This document shows, piece after piece, positions 44,469-56,906 of a stretch of DNA of 64,000 nt. Made by a program: the position numbers and the translations under genes. Below the pieces are notes generated by a model. The model was given only the letters and a program-made list of their open reading frames with translations. It was not told the DNA's origin and did not search any database. The DNA lies in assembly GCA_026122225.1 (NCBI GenBank), contig JANEZZ010000987.1, positions 62,001 to 126,000 of the forward strand, given 5' to 3'. Each line of letters starts with the position of its first letter. Positions within the stretch are counted from its first letter, which is position 1. Origin of the DNA: Heloderma charlesbogerti. Its lineage: Eukaryota > Chordata > Lepidosauria > Squamata > Helodermatidae.

Positions 44469-45829
44469 ATAGTCATCACATGAGTTTCTAGAAAGTGACG
44501 GCACTTTTAGTGGGTAATTCAGAAAGGATAAAGCATTTTGGGTTTTTCAAAATAAACCCCAGTTTTGCTGTCATTTCAAACTAAGCGATAAGGCATTTAC
44601 TGTCTTTCCTCTTTAGCACTTCCGATTCGACATTAGATCACTTCGACACAAACAAACAGGAGTCAGATAAAACCAGTGCAACAACAAGGCTGCCTTTTAA
44701 ACTAAAAGTAACGGGATTCTCTTTCTGCCATGTAAAGCAGTCACTGAGTGATATGTCTTTCTCAGTTGTCTATTTATGATACAGGTTAGAAAAGAGAAAC
44801 CAGTTGCCTTCAAGAAACGGCTGCCTGAGGAATGCTGGGAGTTGTGGGATTTTTTTTCTGTCTAAACATGCATAGGATTGCACCTTAAGGGGCTGAAAAA
44901 AACACCAACAAATGACCTGTTGTGGGTTCTTTTCAAAGCTATGCTATGTTTTGTTGATAAAATGCTCTGTTCCTAGGAATGCCCATCAAGAGAAGAGATT
45001 TCCATCAGGATGGTTTTTCCAGCATATTGTTAAACACTGATTAGCAAATTATATACATTCTTTCTGCTCCCATTACACAAGGTCACAATCTTCTAAATAC
45101 TCTTGAATAGTCCTGAAATCAGTCAGAATAAATAATAGTTTGTGAATAATTGGATCAAGTGACCCGATTGTGGTCTTGTTATATATCATGGGATGAAGAA
45201 ATGTACATTACTTGCTAATCAAAGCAAAGAGAACATTAGTTATTGGGCAGATCAGAAATGTAATAAACAAACAAACAAATAAAATCAAAGCTTAATTATC
45301 TGTCTGCCAGTGAAATTGACCTACTCTTCACCAGCGTTTTTCAGAAATTGAATTTTCTCTCTATACAAAGGTAGCATGTATGTGATAGGAAACAAGTGGA
45401 AGTTGTCCTAGTGCTATATCATAAACAAGGGTATTCCCCTTCACTGAAGTGCATTGCTTTAAAAAAAATTAATGAAAGACTCAGAAATGTAACAATTCAA
45501 AAATGTGTCACACTCTAAATATTATAAAGGTTACTTTGAGCTTCTAAATGTAACAGGAATTAAAAGGTGATAGAAATGAAAGAAAACTATTACATTTTGA
45601 ACGATTTTTTATCATAAAATTAATGTGCATTTCCCATGTTGAAGTACAAGATTCAGAAACGTAACCGACAGTTTACTGAACTTCACAATAGACCATGTTT
45701 TATTGTGGCAGGAACAAGCTGCGGAGAACCTGGGGCTTGTGCACTTCCCTTTCCTCTCCTCCAGCATAGCTGTGAAGAGATCAGAAGTTTTTGCTTCCAT
45801 TTTTGAATGCAGTTTGTTGTTTCACTCAA
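44469..45829. other. Unassigned DNA; MITE half-copy near 44823-44886
   Basis: GCTGGGAGTTGTGGGATTTT followed by CATGCATAGGATTGCACCTTAA resembles the right half of the TAA-flanked MITE at 48681. Nothing else was recognised. Confidence 0.45.
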
Positions 45830-46112
45830 ACTTGACAAACTGTGGTTAATCTTAACTTTGTTCAGAACAAGTCAGCTTCTAACCACAGGTTATGAAGCTG
45901 GCTTGTTTTAACAAACCATGGTTAAAATTAACCACTTTTTAGAGCTCAGACATAATTCTAAACTGCAGTTCACTAAAAATGGAAGAGAAATCTTTCAGTC
46001 TTTTCATGGCCATGCCAGTGGAGAGTGGTGGGGCAGTGCACTGTCCTGAGGCTTGCTGTGGCAAGTTCCCATCATGATAAACCATGGCTTATACACCATG
46101 GTTTATCATGCC
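45830..46112. repeat. Inverted-repeat region with a 15-bp-arm palindrome
   Basis: CATGATAAACCATGG (46073-46087) and its exact complement CCATGGTTTATCATG (46096-46110) flank an 8-nt loop. The motifs AACCATGG and AACCACAGG recur in both orientations from 45840. Probably a non-autonomous DNA transposon, but its ends were not found. Confidence 0.5.
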
Positions 46113-47533
46113 ATTCAAACTGGCCAGGGAGGACAAGGATGGAGCAGGACAGTTCTGAAAAGAGAACTCAAAAGGAAGCATTTCCAATTAAATATACCTA
46201 CAAAGCACATACATATGACAGCAGTTTTAGTGATTGCTGTATTACTGGTTGGCTTGAGTATGAACAGCTGTTCATGGCAGCAGTTATCATGGTTATAAAA
46301 CAATCCAGGAATGTTTCTGCTACATTTTTGCTATACAAAAAATTGCATATCTTGAAGGAAGGGTTAATTTGTAATGGTAAGAGAAATCAAGACAAGAGTG
46401 GACATTTAGTCCATAAGAACATTTCCAATCTGTGTTGCCTAAAGAAAAGTGTATAGTGCCTCTTTTAGTTTTATTTCTAGCATTATTATTTTTTTATTAT
46501 TTTATAAGGTTACATTTTATGGGACATTATTTATCTCTGAATGTTGGTCACTGTTTTTTGCTAGATGACTTCCAGCATTCCCCTGCTCATTACCCTGTTT
46601 TACCCTACTTCTATCTGCTTCTAACCCTGCCATAACCATAGCTAAATGATGGCTAAAAGCTATAACAAAAGCCAGATTTTACAACCTGCTCCTAAACAAC
46701 TCACTCAGAAGTCCAGTTGTCATTGATATGCTTGACATACTTTTCACAGCAGTCACAAAAGTGCAGAATGTTCAGTATAGTCTACTATAGAAAACGGGAC
46801 AAAGCTCTTTGGCATTTTTTTTATATGCAGTAGCAAAAGAACAGAGGACATGGCCTTCTCCCAAAGAAAAAAAGCAGAGGGAGTGGCCATCTGAAGGTGG
46901 TAATTTGCTCCAGCACTGCACACACTTTCAAAAGGGGACCCTGAGGGCCCTATGCTTTTTCAGGCAATCGCTAGATCGTGAAACTAAAAAGAAAATAAAA
47001 ATATGCAGATAAATAGACAGCCAGAAAAACAGAGAATAAAACTCCTCAAATGATCAGGAGAAGCTCCCTAACAATGCTGCCATAACGGCGGATGAAAGAA
47101 AACTAAGGGAATAGGTGGCAACCCACTGGACATGTGCGGAGGATGGTGGGGGAGAGTTCCTGCCGAAAATGTCTCAGCTATAGAAGCTTCCTGAATTGAG
47201 GTGCTCTGCAGGTGCAGACCAAATATGTGTGATGCACAGAGAACCACAAAGAAGAACTGTTGTTTGTTGCAGAAAAAAAGAAGGGTAATAATGCTACAAA
47301 TAATAATTGATTATCACTGATGCTCTTCTTTTGAGTTGCTCTGAGTGGTTTACATATGGCTCTCAGGCAGTGTCCCATCTGGAAAGTTTACAGGATCAGG
47401 GCGCAATCCTATGGGATTGCTGCCCACTAGACAGAAACCTTTCAATCTGGAGGCTTCTGAGTATCCAATTCCTTGCCATGCTGCTGCCAGCAGGGCAGGA
47501 GGAATGATAGAGACAATTTTTGGCTCTCCATCC
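46113..47533. other. Unassigned DNA
   Basis: No gene or recognised repeat. Confidence 0.5.
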
Positions 47534-47592
47534 TCCTTTTTATTTTATTTTTTTATTTCATTTCTATACCGCCCAATAGCCGAAGCTCTCTA
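47534..47592 (-). mobile_element. L2 LINE 3'-tail fragment
   Basis: ATTTCTATACCGCCCAATAG, then CCGAAGCTCTCT preceded by a TTTTATTTT run, is identical to the terminal block of the long L2 at 16515. Only the last 60 bp or so inserted (extreme 5' truncation). Confidence 0.75.
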
Positions 47593-48225
47593 TAGTTCTT
47601 GCCATGGGCTGGGAGGCAGGGATCAGATCATATAGTTCCCCTCTCAAAGTCATAGGAGTGTCTATGGGGTTGGGAAGGGGACTGAAGTAAATCCTATGGT
47701 CCCTGGGATGTTCTCCAGGGGCCACAGGATTGGTATCCCAGACTTTCTTCGCTTCAGCAGTAGAATTGTGTTGCATGCCTTCAGACTATTCTGGAACTTG
47801 TCTCAGTCCCAAACCTAGACCAGAATCCAGACTGGAAAGGATCAAGGTTTTTGGTTTCATCCAAGAAAGCCTGGATTTGGGTCACCGCCACCTTGCTCCA
47901 AAACTTTCACTTGAATACCATGCCAAAAAATGGCCAATTTGAGAGACGCTGGTAATTATTGCAATAGTAAAAAGAAAGTATAGCATAACATGGAAGAACC
48001 ACAGGGAAAGTATTAAATACTGTTTTGCTAACTGTGGCTTGGAAGCTTAACAAGAACCGGAGGCCAATTGGACAGAAACAATGGTGGGCAGAGGAAATCC
48101 ACAATGGGGTCTGGAGCCCAGTCCAACCAATGTCTTGATGACCTGGCACATTTGCCTGTACATGTATGACACATGCATACTTTTCTTTTTATGTGTACCC
48201 TAATGTTTCACACATGTACCCACAA
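47593..48225. other. Unassigned DNA
   Basis: No gene or recognised repeat. Confidence 0.5.
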
Positions 48226-48562
48226 AAAGGAGGGCCTTTTCTGTTGTGGCACCCCGGCTGTGGTATAAGCTCCCTAGAGAGGTTTGCCTGGTGCCTACAT
48301 TGTACTCCTTCTGGCACCAGGTGAAGACCGTTTTATTCTCCCAATATTTTAGCATTTTAGCATCCTAGTCTTCCTCTGGTGTTTTAAATTGTTATTTTAA
48401 ATCTCTGCATTGTTGCTAGGTTTTATTCTGGTTGTACTGTTTTAAGCTTTCACATTTTATATTGTTTTATGCTGCACTTTGTGGTTCTAGTTTTTGTGAA
48501 CCGCCCAGAGAACATTGGCTATCAGGCGGTATATAAACAAACAAACAAACAAATAAAATTAA
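48226..48562 (+). mobile_element. L2-clade LINE, 3' end
   Basis: The coding remnant (GTGGCACCCCGGCTGTGG, then CTCCCTAGAGAGGTTTGCCT) corresponds to the last residues of the L2 ORF (PRLWNELPSEVRL). The UTR, the GAACCGCCCAGAGA...GGCGGTAT tail block and (ACAA)n follow. Confidence 0.85.
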
Positions 48563-48680
48563 AAAGACTTGTAATGTGGCCCCATGTTCAGAGAGAACAG
48601 GGGGCTGAACCCTGTGAAATACTGCAAGGAAAAAAATGAAGCATCATGAGAGACTGTGTAACAGGAGAAAGATAAATTAA

Positions 48681-48801
48681 GGGCACAATCCTATACATGA
48701 TCGACAGAAAAAGTCCTACAACTCCCAGCATTTCCCAGTCAGCATGGCTGACAAGGGAATTCTGGAAGCTGCAGGACTTTTTTCTGCCTAGAATTGTGCC
48801 C
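48681..48801. mobile_element. TAA-flanked palindromic MITE (Harbinger-like)
   Basis: A 121-bp element starting GGGCACAATCCTATACATG and ending TAGAATTGTGCCC, flanked by TAA (48678-48680, 48802-48804). Inner arms AAAAAGTCCTACAACTCCC and GCAGGACTTTTTTCTG are also complementary. Confidence 0.72.
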
Positions 48802-48804
48802 TAA

Positions 48805-49601
48805 GTTGCTGAAATCTAATTGGTAGAGGAAAAAAAATGTTGTCAGCAGTGTTGAAGCAGCAGACAGATCAAATAAATTAAAACTAAAGGATCTGAAATT
48901 TAGCAACCAGGAGATAATTTGTGATTTTTGTGAGAGCTGTCTCATTCTAAATATGGTAAAATATGCCTCGCATTCATTGGAGAGATGGTAGAAAAGGAGC
49001 AGAAATTTCAGTTTCATTTCTAGAGGCCAGTTAAAACAGCATAGATGCCTATCATTGGTAGTCATCAAATTAGCGGAATCTATTGCAGTACATCAGTAAA
49101 TGGGGTCTTCACAGTTAGCAGTACTTAGAGAAATTTAACTCATGTTAATTGAATGCTAATGATATGTGCAATTATTCTGGATCACAGGGAGCTTAAGAGA
49201 GGCTGCCTTAGCATTCAATATGAGTCCTCAAGCCATCACTGGAAATTTGAGCTAATTGAGAGGCTTGGGGTTTCCTAACATCATTCTCCATCTATTTTGA
49301 TTTAATAAGATTTTGATATTGTAGCATGGAAGGTCACACTAGGGGAAATTTTTTAAAGAAAGATTTTCACACACACAGAAGTTTACACACAGAGGTAAGA
49401 TCATAACAGAAGAATAAGAATCTTCTGGTGTCTGGTATCTCATCTTTATTTTCCATCAAAGTGATAGTTTGGAGATTGCTGTTTAAATCAGTGTTTTATC
49501 TTGGCATATCTGACAAGAGCAAAAAAGAGTAGGGCAGGATGAGACTGACATTTTTTTACTGGCCCTTCAACTATGCTTTAAACACCACTATCGTCACCAT
49601 C
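48805..49601. other. Unassigned DNA
   Basis: No gene or recognised repeat. Confidence 0.5.
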
Positions 49602-49672
49602 ATGCGCGCGCGCGTGCGCGTGCGCGTGCACACACACACACACACACAAAGAGAGAGAGAGATTATGCAGCT
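49602..49672. repeat. (CG)n/(TG)n/(CA)n then (GA)n; Z-DNA-prone
   Basis: About 47 bp of uninterrupted alternating purine-pyrimidine sequence (ATGCGCGCGCGCGTGCGCGT and on into CACACA) is followed by a GAGAGA run. Confidence 0.9.
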
Positions 49673-49772
49673 GATGCTTTTTCTGACTGAATTGGATTAC
49701 AGTTAATTGTTATGCTACTTTTATGCACAACAAGATTAAGATCGAAATAAAATATAAATTTACTATAGGAAA

Positions 49773-50075
49773 ATAGGAAGCTGCTTAATATTGAATCAGA
49801 CCATTGGTCTATTGTTCAGTATTGCCTCCACCAGCCTTTCCCATCCGGGTGTCCTCTGGCTGTTTGGGATGTCAGTTCTCATCAGCTCCAGCCAGCATGG
49901 TGAATGGTTGGGAATGCTAGGAATTGTAGTCAAAACCATCTGGAGGGCACCAGATTAGGGAACACTGGTCTACACTAATTCACAGCAGCTTCCCTGGGTC
50001 TCAGGCCAAGGACTGAACCTGGAACCTTTTGCATGCAACATATATGCTCCACTACTGAGCCATGGCCCGTCTCCC
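49773..50075 (-). mobile_element. tRNA-derived SINE, split by a MITE
   Basis: On the minus strand the head has box A TGGCTCAGTAGTGGAGC (50046-50062) and box B AGGTTCAGTC (50011-50020). The body ends near 49773 (the plus strand reads GGAAGCTGCTTAATATTGAA). It is interrupted at 49831-49970 by a palindromic MITE. Confidence 0.8.
49831..49970. mobile_element. Palindromic hAT-type MITE inside the SINE
   Basis: The left arm CAGCCTTTCCCATCCGGGTG and the right arm CACCAGATTAGGGAACACTG are complementary. The flanking octamers GCCTCCAC and GTCTACAC agree at 6 of 8 bases, fitting a hAT-type 8-bp duplication. Confidence 0.72.
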
Positions 50076-50245
50076 TAGAGATGTAAACTTTCCAGAAATT
50101 TTGAAACCATGGAAAACCTTCATTTTTTCCTGTTTAAAAAACAAGAAAACACACACAAAAAAACAGAATTATTGGGGGAAATGGAAACATAAGCAATACT
50201 TCTTTTTCTGCACTCTTTACAGATCTAAAGTTGGTTGCCTTGGGA

Positions 50246-50381
50246 CAGCCTTCCCCAACCTGGTGCCCTCCAGATATTTTGGACTTTAGCTCCCATGAGC
50301 CCCAAGCAAGATGGCCACTGGTCATGAATGCTGGGCACTGTAGCCCAAAACATCTGTAGGGCACCAGGTTGAGGAAGGCTG
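50246..50381. mobile_element. Palindromic hAT-type MITE
   Basis: A 136-bp element with ends CAGCCTTCCCCAACCTGGTG and CACCAGGTTGAGGAAGGCTG. It is self-complementary inward (GCCCTCCAGATATTTTGG against CCAAAACATCTGTAGGGC). Same family as 19490 and 49831. Confidence 0.8.
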
Positions 50382-50389
50382 CTCTAGGA

Positions 50390-52682
50390 ACATAAAGCAG
50401 CCTTTATGTTCCTAAAGATATAATATGCGTAACTTGGTTTGCTCATACAATTATCGTTATATTTAAAAACTTTACAAAGTGAACTCAGTATATTTGTAAT
50501 TATTGTCTGAATAAACCATACTTTAAAAATTTAATATACCATACATGATTAATGTTATGAGCAAACCAAGCTATACATAACATGTGTGTGACCAGGGGAA
50601 CTTCAGCAAGAAGTCCCTGAAACATCTGAATCATCCTAGAAGCCAGAAGAAGCAAGAGGAACTGGAGGCAGAAGGAGACAGGTCCAGAAACACAGGACTG
50701 TATAGAACAAAACCGAAACTGTCAAGAATTCTTCCATGTTATGATACGGTGACTCTGCTCACATGTCAGGAAACTGAGCATGATTTGGAGAAGCCCTAAA
50801 TGTCTATTAGTAAAGGATACATTAGATCAATCGTTTTAATAAGGAATGGAAGAAATGACTATGCAGGGAATGTTACAGAGAAGATTAAAAAGCATTTTCC
50901 CTCATGGCTTCATTATCTCCAGACATTTTACATCTCTAGTCTTTCTATAAAAGTCTTCTTATTGCATAGTTTTTAGAAATTATTGTGGGGGGGGGGAGAG
51001 TAAAGGCTGAGTAAGAATATATAAACATCTTGTCTTAAATTATTAAATAAAATATTTCACAATCCATGATTTTTCCAATTTTTCAGAAAAAAACAAAAAC
51101 CATCCTTGGGGAACACCCCTCCCCTGAAAAAACGTCCCCCCCCCCAAATCTTCCCAGTTTTTTTTCCAGGCCTTCACATCTCTACTTCTCTCTAATAATT
51201 AGAGAAAAGCAATGAGAAAAGTTTCACCTGCCTACTTCCGTGTATTAAACTGCTGTTAAGGACAAAAAGAAAATGAAAAAAAGTCAACCCTAGCCCCAAA
51301 ATTGCATGTTCTGGGATGTAAATCCTAAAATGTTCTTTCCAACATTCCCTGTTGCTCAGATTAAGGGAATGGGACTACTAATGTGAAGGACTGGAGGAAA
51401 ACAGTGCTGCATATAATTGTAACCTTTCTATATTACAAGTTTAGAGTGATCCAATAACAAAACATGAATAAAAGAAAACAAGACAACTTTCTTTTTGTGT
51501 CTTAGGCTACGATTCTGTTTCATACAGGATCTGTAGTGGGCATCTAGCCTATATACTGAAAGCAGATGGGGTGGAAAGAGTAGACAGTGGAGTTCAAAGA
51601 AACTCATATTGAAACCCAGCGAGTTTCCTATTTTTCCACATTTATGGTGTCAACTTGCTTACTGCCTGCAAACCACTATTAATGTTGTTTTAAAGGGCAA
51701 TGAATTGTAACCTTTTTTCTCTCAATTTAGTTTTAGTGTCTGAGAATTTATATGGAGTTTGGCTTCAGCGTATTACATTCTGGTCTTATTCTGTTGGCTT
51801 CTTTGGAATTCTTAAGAGTGTTCTTATAAAAAGCAAAAACTAGCCATGCAATCCACACCATACCTGCTTCTGAATTCATAGTGAATTTTTTCTTTGCTGT
51901 CATTGATCTGTTTCCGCATTTCTAACATATAAACAAAGATATAAAGTCTGTGTTTTACTAACAGAGAGCAGAATTATACTCTCTGCATCAAGTACAGGAA
52001 AAGAACACCAGAGAATTTTATACCACCAGAAGCTGGGACTTTGTTCTCTTAGGGTTTATCCCTTCCAACTACTAGTTAATGATATCCAATTTGGCTTCAA
52101 TCGGCTTTGATTCCTTAGAACAGCATCTAAAATTATTCCCTGCTTTGCTAATATAAAGACTGCATAATTTATGTCTGTGATTCACTAGCAAAAGGAGCAT
52201 ATCTGCTTGGACCAAGATGGAAAACATTTCTGAGAATACCTGGACTTTATTTTCCCTCAAATGGAGGATCCAACATTCCCCCTGCCTTCTTCCCAGCATG
52301 ACCAGGATCAGAAGGACCCTGTAACCATCACATGACCACTTCCCACACTACATCTTGGAACTAGTCTGAACTTGCAGACAACTTCACCATGTAGCCACAT
52401 TCTTCTCCCCGCCTCCCCATTCCCCCTGCCCCCAACCTGCCTTTTATAACATCTTGCCTGATGAAGAAATCTGGGGACCATGAAACCATACACATTTTCG
52501 GGGTGTTCTTTTGGTTGGCCTAATAAAGGTATTATAGCAACATGGATTTTGGAAATGTCTTTATGGTCAACATGGCTACCTTTGCTTTTTTTGTCAGAAA
52601 AAAAAGGTTTCATTTGAGGAAACCCGTGCATTGGAGCCAAAGTAACAACATTCTAAACAAAGTAAGAACATTCTAAAGGGAC
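50390..52682. other. Unassigned AT-rich DNA
   Basis: About 2.3 kb with no gene or recognised repeat. A G9-10 run lies near 50986-50996 and C-runs near 51137-51146. Confidence 0.5.
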
Positions 52683-52759
52683 ATTCATAATGTCCCCCTT
52701 CATGGATCACTGCCTTGTTGTGGCGAAGGGGCTTGCGTAACTCAGTGAAGCCATAAGCT

Positions 52760-55700
52760 ATGCCGTGCAGGGCCACCCAAGACGGACAGGTCATGGCAGA
52801 GAGTTCTGACAAAATGTGGTCCACTGGAGAAGGAAATGGCAACCCACTCCAGTATTCTTGCCAACAAAACCCCATGGAACGTATCACAAGGCTAAAAGAG
52901 ATGATGCCGGAAGATGAGCCCCTCAGGTCGGAAGGTGTCCAATATACTACTGGGGAAGAGCAGAGGGAATTTCCAAGTAGCGCCAGAAAGAGTGAAGCGG
53001 CTGGGACAAAGCCGAAAGGACACTCAGCTGTGGATGTGTCTGGTGGTGAAAAGAAACTCCGATGCTGTAAAGAACAATATTGTTTAGGAACCTGGAATGT
53101 CAGATCAATGAATCAAGGCAAGCTGGAGGTGGTCAAACATGAGCTGGCAAGATTGAACATCGACATCTTGGGAAGCAGCAAACTAAAATGGACAAGCATG
53201 GGCGAATTTAATTCAGGTGACCATCATATCTACTACTGTGGGCAAGAATCCCTTAGAAGAAATGGAGTAGCACTCATAGTCAGTAAAAGGGTGGGAAAAG
53301 CAGTACTGGGGTACAATCTCAAAAACAATAGAATGATCTCAGTACGAATCCAAGGCAAACCATTCAACATCACAGTAATTCAAGTCTATGCCCCAACCAC
53401 TGAGGCCGAAGAAGCTGAGGTTGATCGGTTCTATGAAGACCTACAACACCTTCTAGAACTAACACCAAAAAAAGATGTCCTCTTCATCATAAGGGATTGG
53501 AATGCTAAAGTAGGAAGTCAAGAAATCACTGGGATAACAGGCAGGCATGGCCTTGGTGCACAAAATGAAGCAGGACAAAAGCTAATAGAGTTTTGCCAAG
53601 AGAACACGCTGATCATAGCAAACACTCTTTTCCAACAGCACAAGAGGCAACTCTACACATGGACATCACCACATGGTCAATATCGAAATCATATTGATTA
53701 TGTCCTTTGCAGTCAAAGATGGAGAAGCTCTATACAGTCAGTCAAAACAAGACCTGGAGCTGACTGTGGCTCAGATCATGAGCTTCTTGTTGCAAAATTT
53801 CAGCTTAAATTGAAGAACGTAGGGAAAACCTCTAAACCATTCCGGTATGACCTAAATCATATCCCTTATGAATATACAGTGGAAGTGAGGAATAGATTTC
53901 AGGGATTAGACCTGATAGACAGAGTGCCTGAGGAACTATGCACAGAGGTCCATAACACTGTTCAGGAGGCAGCAACGAAATCCATCCCAAAGAAAAAGAA
54001 ATGCAAGAAAGCCAAGTGGCTGTCTGATGAGGCTTTACAAGTAGCTGAAGAAAGAAGGGAAGCGAAAAGCAAGGGAGAAAGGGGAAGTTATATCCAACTG
54101 AATGCAGAGTTCCAGAGAATAGCAAGGAGAGACAAGAAGGCCTTCTTAAATGAACAATGCAAAGAAATCGAGGAAAACAACAGAAGGTAAAGGACTGGAT
54201 GAGGGCTAATAAACTGAAACTCAATCCAGACAAGACGGAGGTACTGTTAGTGGGTGGTTCGTCTGCCCGGCTAGGTGATATTCATCCTGTTCTGGAGGGG
54301 GTTGCACTCCCCCTAAAGGATCAGGTTCGTAGTTTGGGGGTGCTCTTGGATCCAGAACTGTCACTTGAGGCACAGGTGAACTCAGTGGCACGGAGCACTT
54401 TTTATCAGCTTAGGCTGGTATACCAATTACGCCCTTATCTGAACAGAGATAGCCTAGCTACAGTTATCCATGCTCTGATAACTTCTCGTCTGGATTACTG
54501 CAATGCGTTATACGTGGGGCTGCCTTTGAAAATGGTCCGGAAACTTCAGCTGGTCCAAAATAGGGCAGCAAGATTGTTAACAGGGACTGGCCTGCGAGCT
54601 CATATTACGCCAGTACTTTTCCAGCTGTACTGGCTGCCAGTCCATTTCTGGGCCCGATTCAAAGTGCTGGTGTTAACATTCAAAGCCCTTAATGGCTTGG
54701 GGCCAGGTTACCTGAAGGATTGCCTCCTCCCATATGTGCCTGCCCGGACCTTAAGATCATCATCAGCGGCCCTTCTCCGTGAGCCCCTGCCAAAGGAAGT
54801 GAGGCGGGTGGCTAATAGGAGGAGGGCTTTTTCTGTTGTGGCACCCCGGCTCTGGAATGAGCTCCCTAGTGAGGTTCGCCTGGCGCCTACATTGTACTCC
54901 TTTCAGCGCCAGGTGAAGACCTTTTTATTTTCCCAGGCATTTTAGCATTTTAGTTTTCTAAATTTTTATCTTTGCTGTTTTAAATCTGTATTTTAAACTC
55001 CTGTACTGCTGCTAGATTTTATTGTGGTTGTATTGTTATATTGTGGTTTTAATGTTCTATATATTTTAAATTGTTTTATTGTGTGTTGTTTGGTTTTAAT
55101 TTTTGTGAACCGCCCAGAGAGCTTCGGCTATTGGGCGGTATAGAAATAAATAAATAAAAATAAAAATAAGCAGAATGGGAAAGACTAGAGATCTCTTCAA
55201 GAAAATTGAAGATCTCAAGGGAACGTTTTGTGCAAAGACAGGATAAAGGACAAAGAAGGCAGGGACCTAACAGAAGCAGATGAGATTAAGAAGAGGTGGC
55301 AAGAATACACAGAAGAACTATACAGGAAAGATCTGAATGTCCCTGATAGCCATGATAGTGCGGTCACTGAACTTGAGCCGGACATCCTCGAGAGTGAAGT
55401 CAAGTGGGCCTTAGAAAGCATTACTAACAACAAAGCTAGCGGAGATGACAGTATTCCAGCTGAGCTATTTAAAATCCTAAAAGATGATGCTGTTAAAGTG
55501 CTGCATTCAATATGCCAACAAATTTGGAACACTCAACAATGGCCGCAAGACTGGAAAAGGTCAGTTTACATTCCAATTCCAAAGAAGGGCAACGCCAAAG
55601 AGTGTTCAAACTACCACACAATTGCGCTCATTTCACATGCCAGCAAGGTGATGCTCAAAATCCTACAAGCTAGGCTTCAGCAGTATGCGAACCAAGAACT

Positions 55701-56889
55701 ACCGGAAGTACAAGCTGGGTTTCGAAGAGGCAGAGGAACTAGAGATCAAATCGCCAACGTTCGCTGGATCATGGAGAAAGCAAGAGAATTCCAGAAGAAC
55801 GTCTATTTCTGCTTCATTGACTACGCTAAAGCCTTTGATTGTGTGGATCACAACAAACTGTGGCAAATTCTTAAAGTGATGGGACTACCAGACCACCTTA
55901 CCTGTCTCCTGAGAAACCTGTACGAGGGTCAAGAAGCAACAGTAAGAACCAGACATGGAACAACCGAGTGGTTCAAAATTGGGAAAGGAGTACGACAAGG
56001 CTGCATATTGTCACCCTGCTTATTTAACTTATATGCAGAGTACAACATGAGAAACGCTGGGTTGGATGAATCACAGGTCGGAATTAAGATTGCCGGGAGA
56101 ATTATCAACAACCTCCGATATGCAGACGATACCACCCTAATGGCAGAAAGCGAAGAGGATCTCAAGAGCCTCTTGTTGAGGGTGAAAGAGGAGAGTGCAA
56201 AAGCTGGTTTGAAACTCAACATTAAAAAAACGAAGATCATGGCATCTGGCCCCATCACTTCCTGGCATATAGAAGGGGAAGAAATGGAAGCAGTGACAGA
56301 TTTTACTTTCTTGGGCTCCAAGATCACCGCAGACGGTGACTGTAGCCATGAAATTAAAAGACGCTTGCTCCTTGGGAGGAAAGCTATGGCAAACCTAGAC
56401 AGCATAGTCAGAAGCAGAGACATCACCTTGCCGACAAAGGTCCGTCTAATCAAAGCTATGGTTTTCCCAGTAGCAACGTATGGCTGTGAGAGCTGGACTA
56501 TAAGGAAGGCTGAGCGCCGAAGAATTGATGCTTTCGAACTGTGGTGCTGGAGAAGACTCTTACGAGTCCCCTGGACTGCAAGGAGGTCAAATCAGTCCAT
56601 CCTAAAGGAAATCAACCCTGAGTGCTCATTGGAAGGACAGATCCTGAAGCTGAAGCTCAAATATTTTGGCGACCTAATGCGAAGAGAAAACTCCCTGGAA
56701 ATGACCCTGATTCTGGGAAAGACTGAAGGCAAAAGGAGAAGGGGACGACAGAGGATGAGATGGCTAGATAGCACCACCGATGCAATGAATATGAACTTGA
56801 GCACACTCGGGGAGAGAGTGCAGGACAGGAAGGCCTGGCGTGCTATGGTCCATGGGGTCATGAAGAGTCGGACACGACTGAACGACTGA
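52760..56889 (+). pseudogene. BovB endonuclease-reverse transcriptase, split and mutated
   Basis: The 5' frame (52760-54190) encodes the endonuclease and linker, but the catalytic Glu of GISELKW is Lys here (GSSKLKW), and GDWNAKVG is RDWNAKVG. The frame stops where the L2 inserted. The 3' frame (55228-56889) is open through the RT, with FIDYAKAFDCVDH, GVRQGCILSPCLFN and LRYADDTTLMAES all intact, to the terminal KSRTRLND. A 4-bp deletion near 55240 shifts frame just after the insert. Endonuclease function is almost certainly lost; RT motifs look intact. Confidence 0.92.
54186..55170 (+). mobile_element. L2-clade LINE 3' end nested in BovB
   Basis: A 985-bp 5'-truncated L2 beginning inside RT motif D (WMRANKLKLNPDKTEVLLVG), continuing to the C-terminus (TFLFSQAF at 54945), the tail block and (AAATA)n. 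CAGAA repeats at 54181-54185 and 55171-55175, a short 5-bp duplication. Very similar to the L2 at 16483. It is younger than the BovB it splits. Confidence 0.93.
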
Positions 56890-56906
56890 ACAACAATTCA
56901 TAATGT

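Larger units (their letters stand above)
52694..56895 (+). mobile_element. BovB LINE, full length, split by an L2 insertion
   Basis: The same leader and 3' end as the copy at 41215, flanked by ATTCATAATGT (52683-52693, 56896-56906). The body is interrupted at 54186-55170 by an L2 3' end in the same orientation. Excluding the insert it is about 3.2 kb. Confidence 0.93.

Noticed and set aside
54157..54945. 262-codon frame as a real fused BovB-L2 gene
   Set aside because: The fusion results from a nested insertion. The BovB part is in the wrong frame and contributes only about ten residues.
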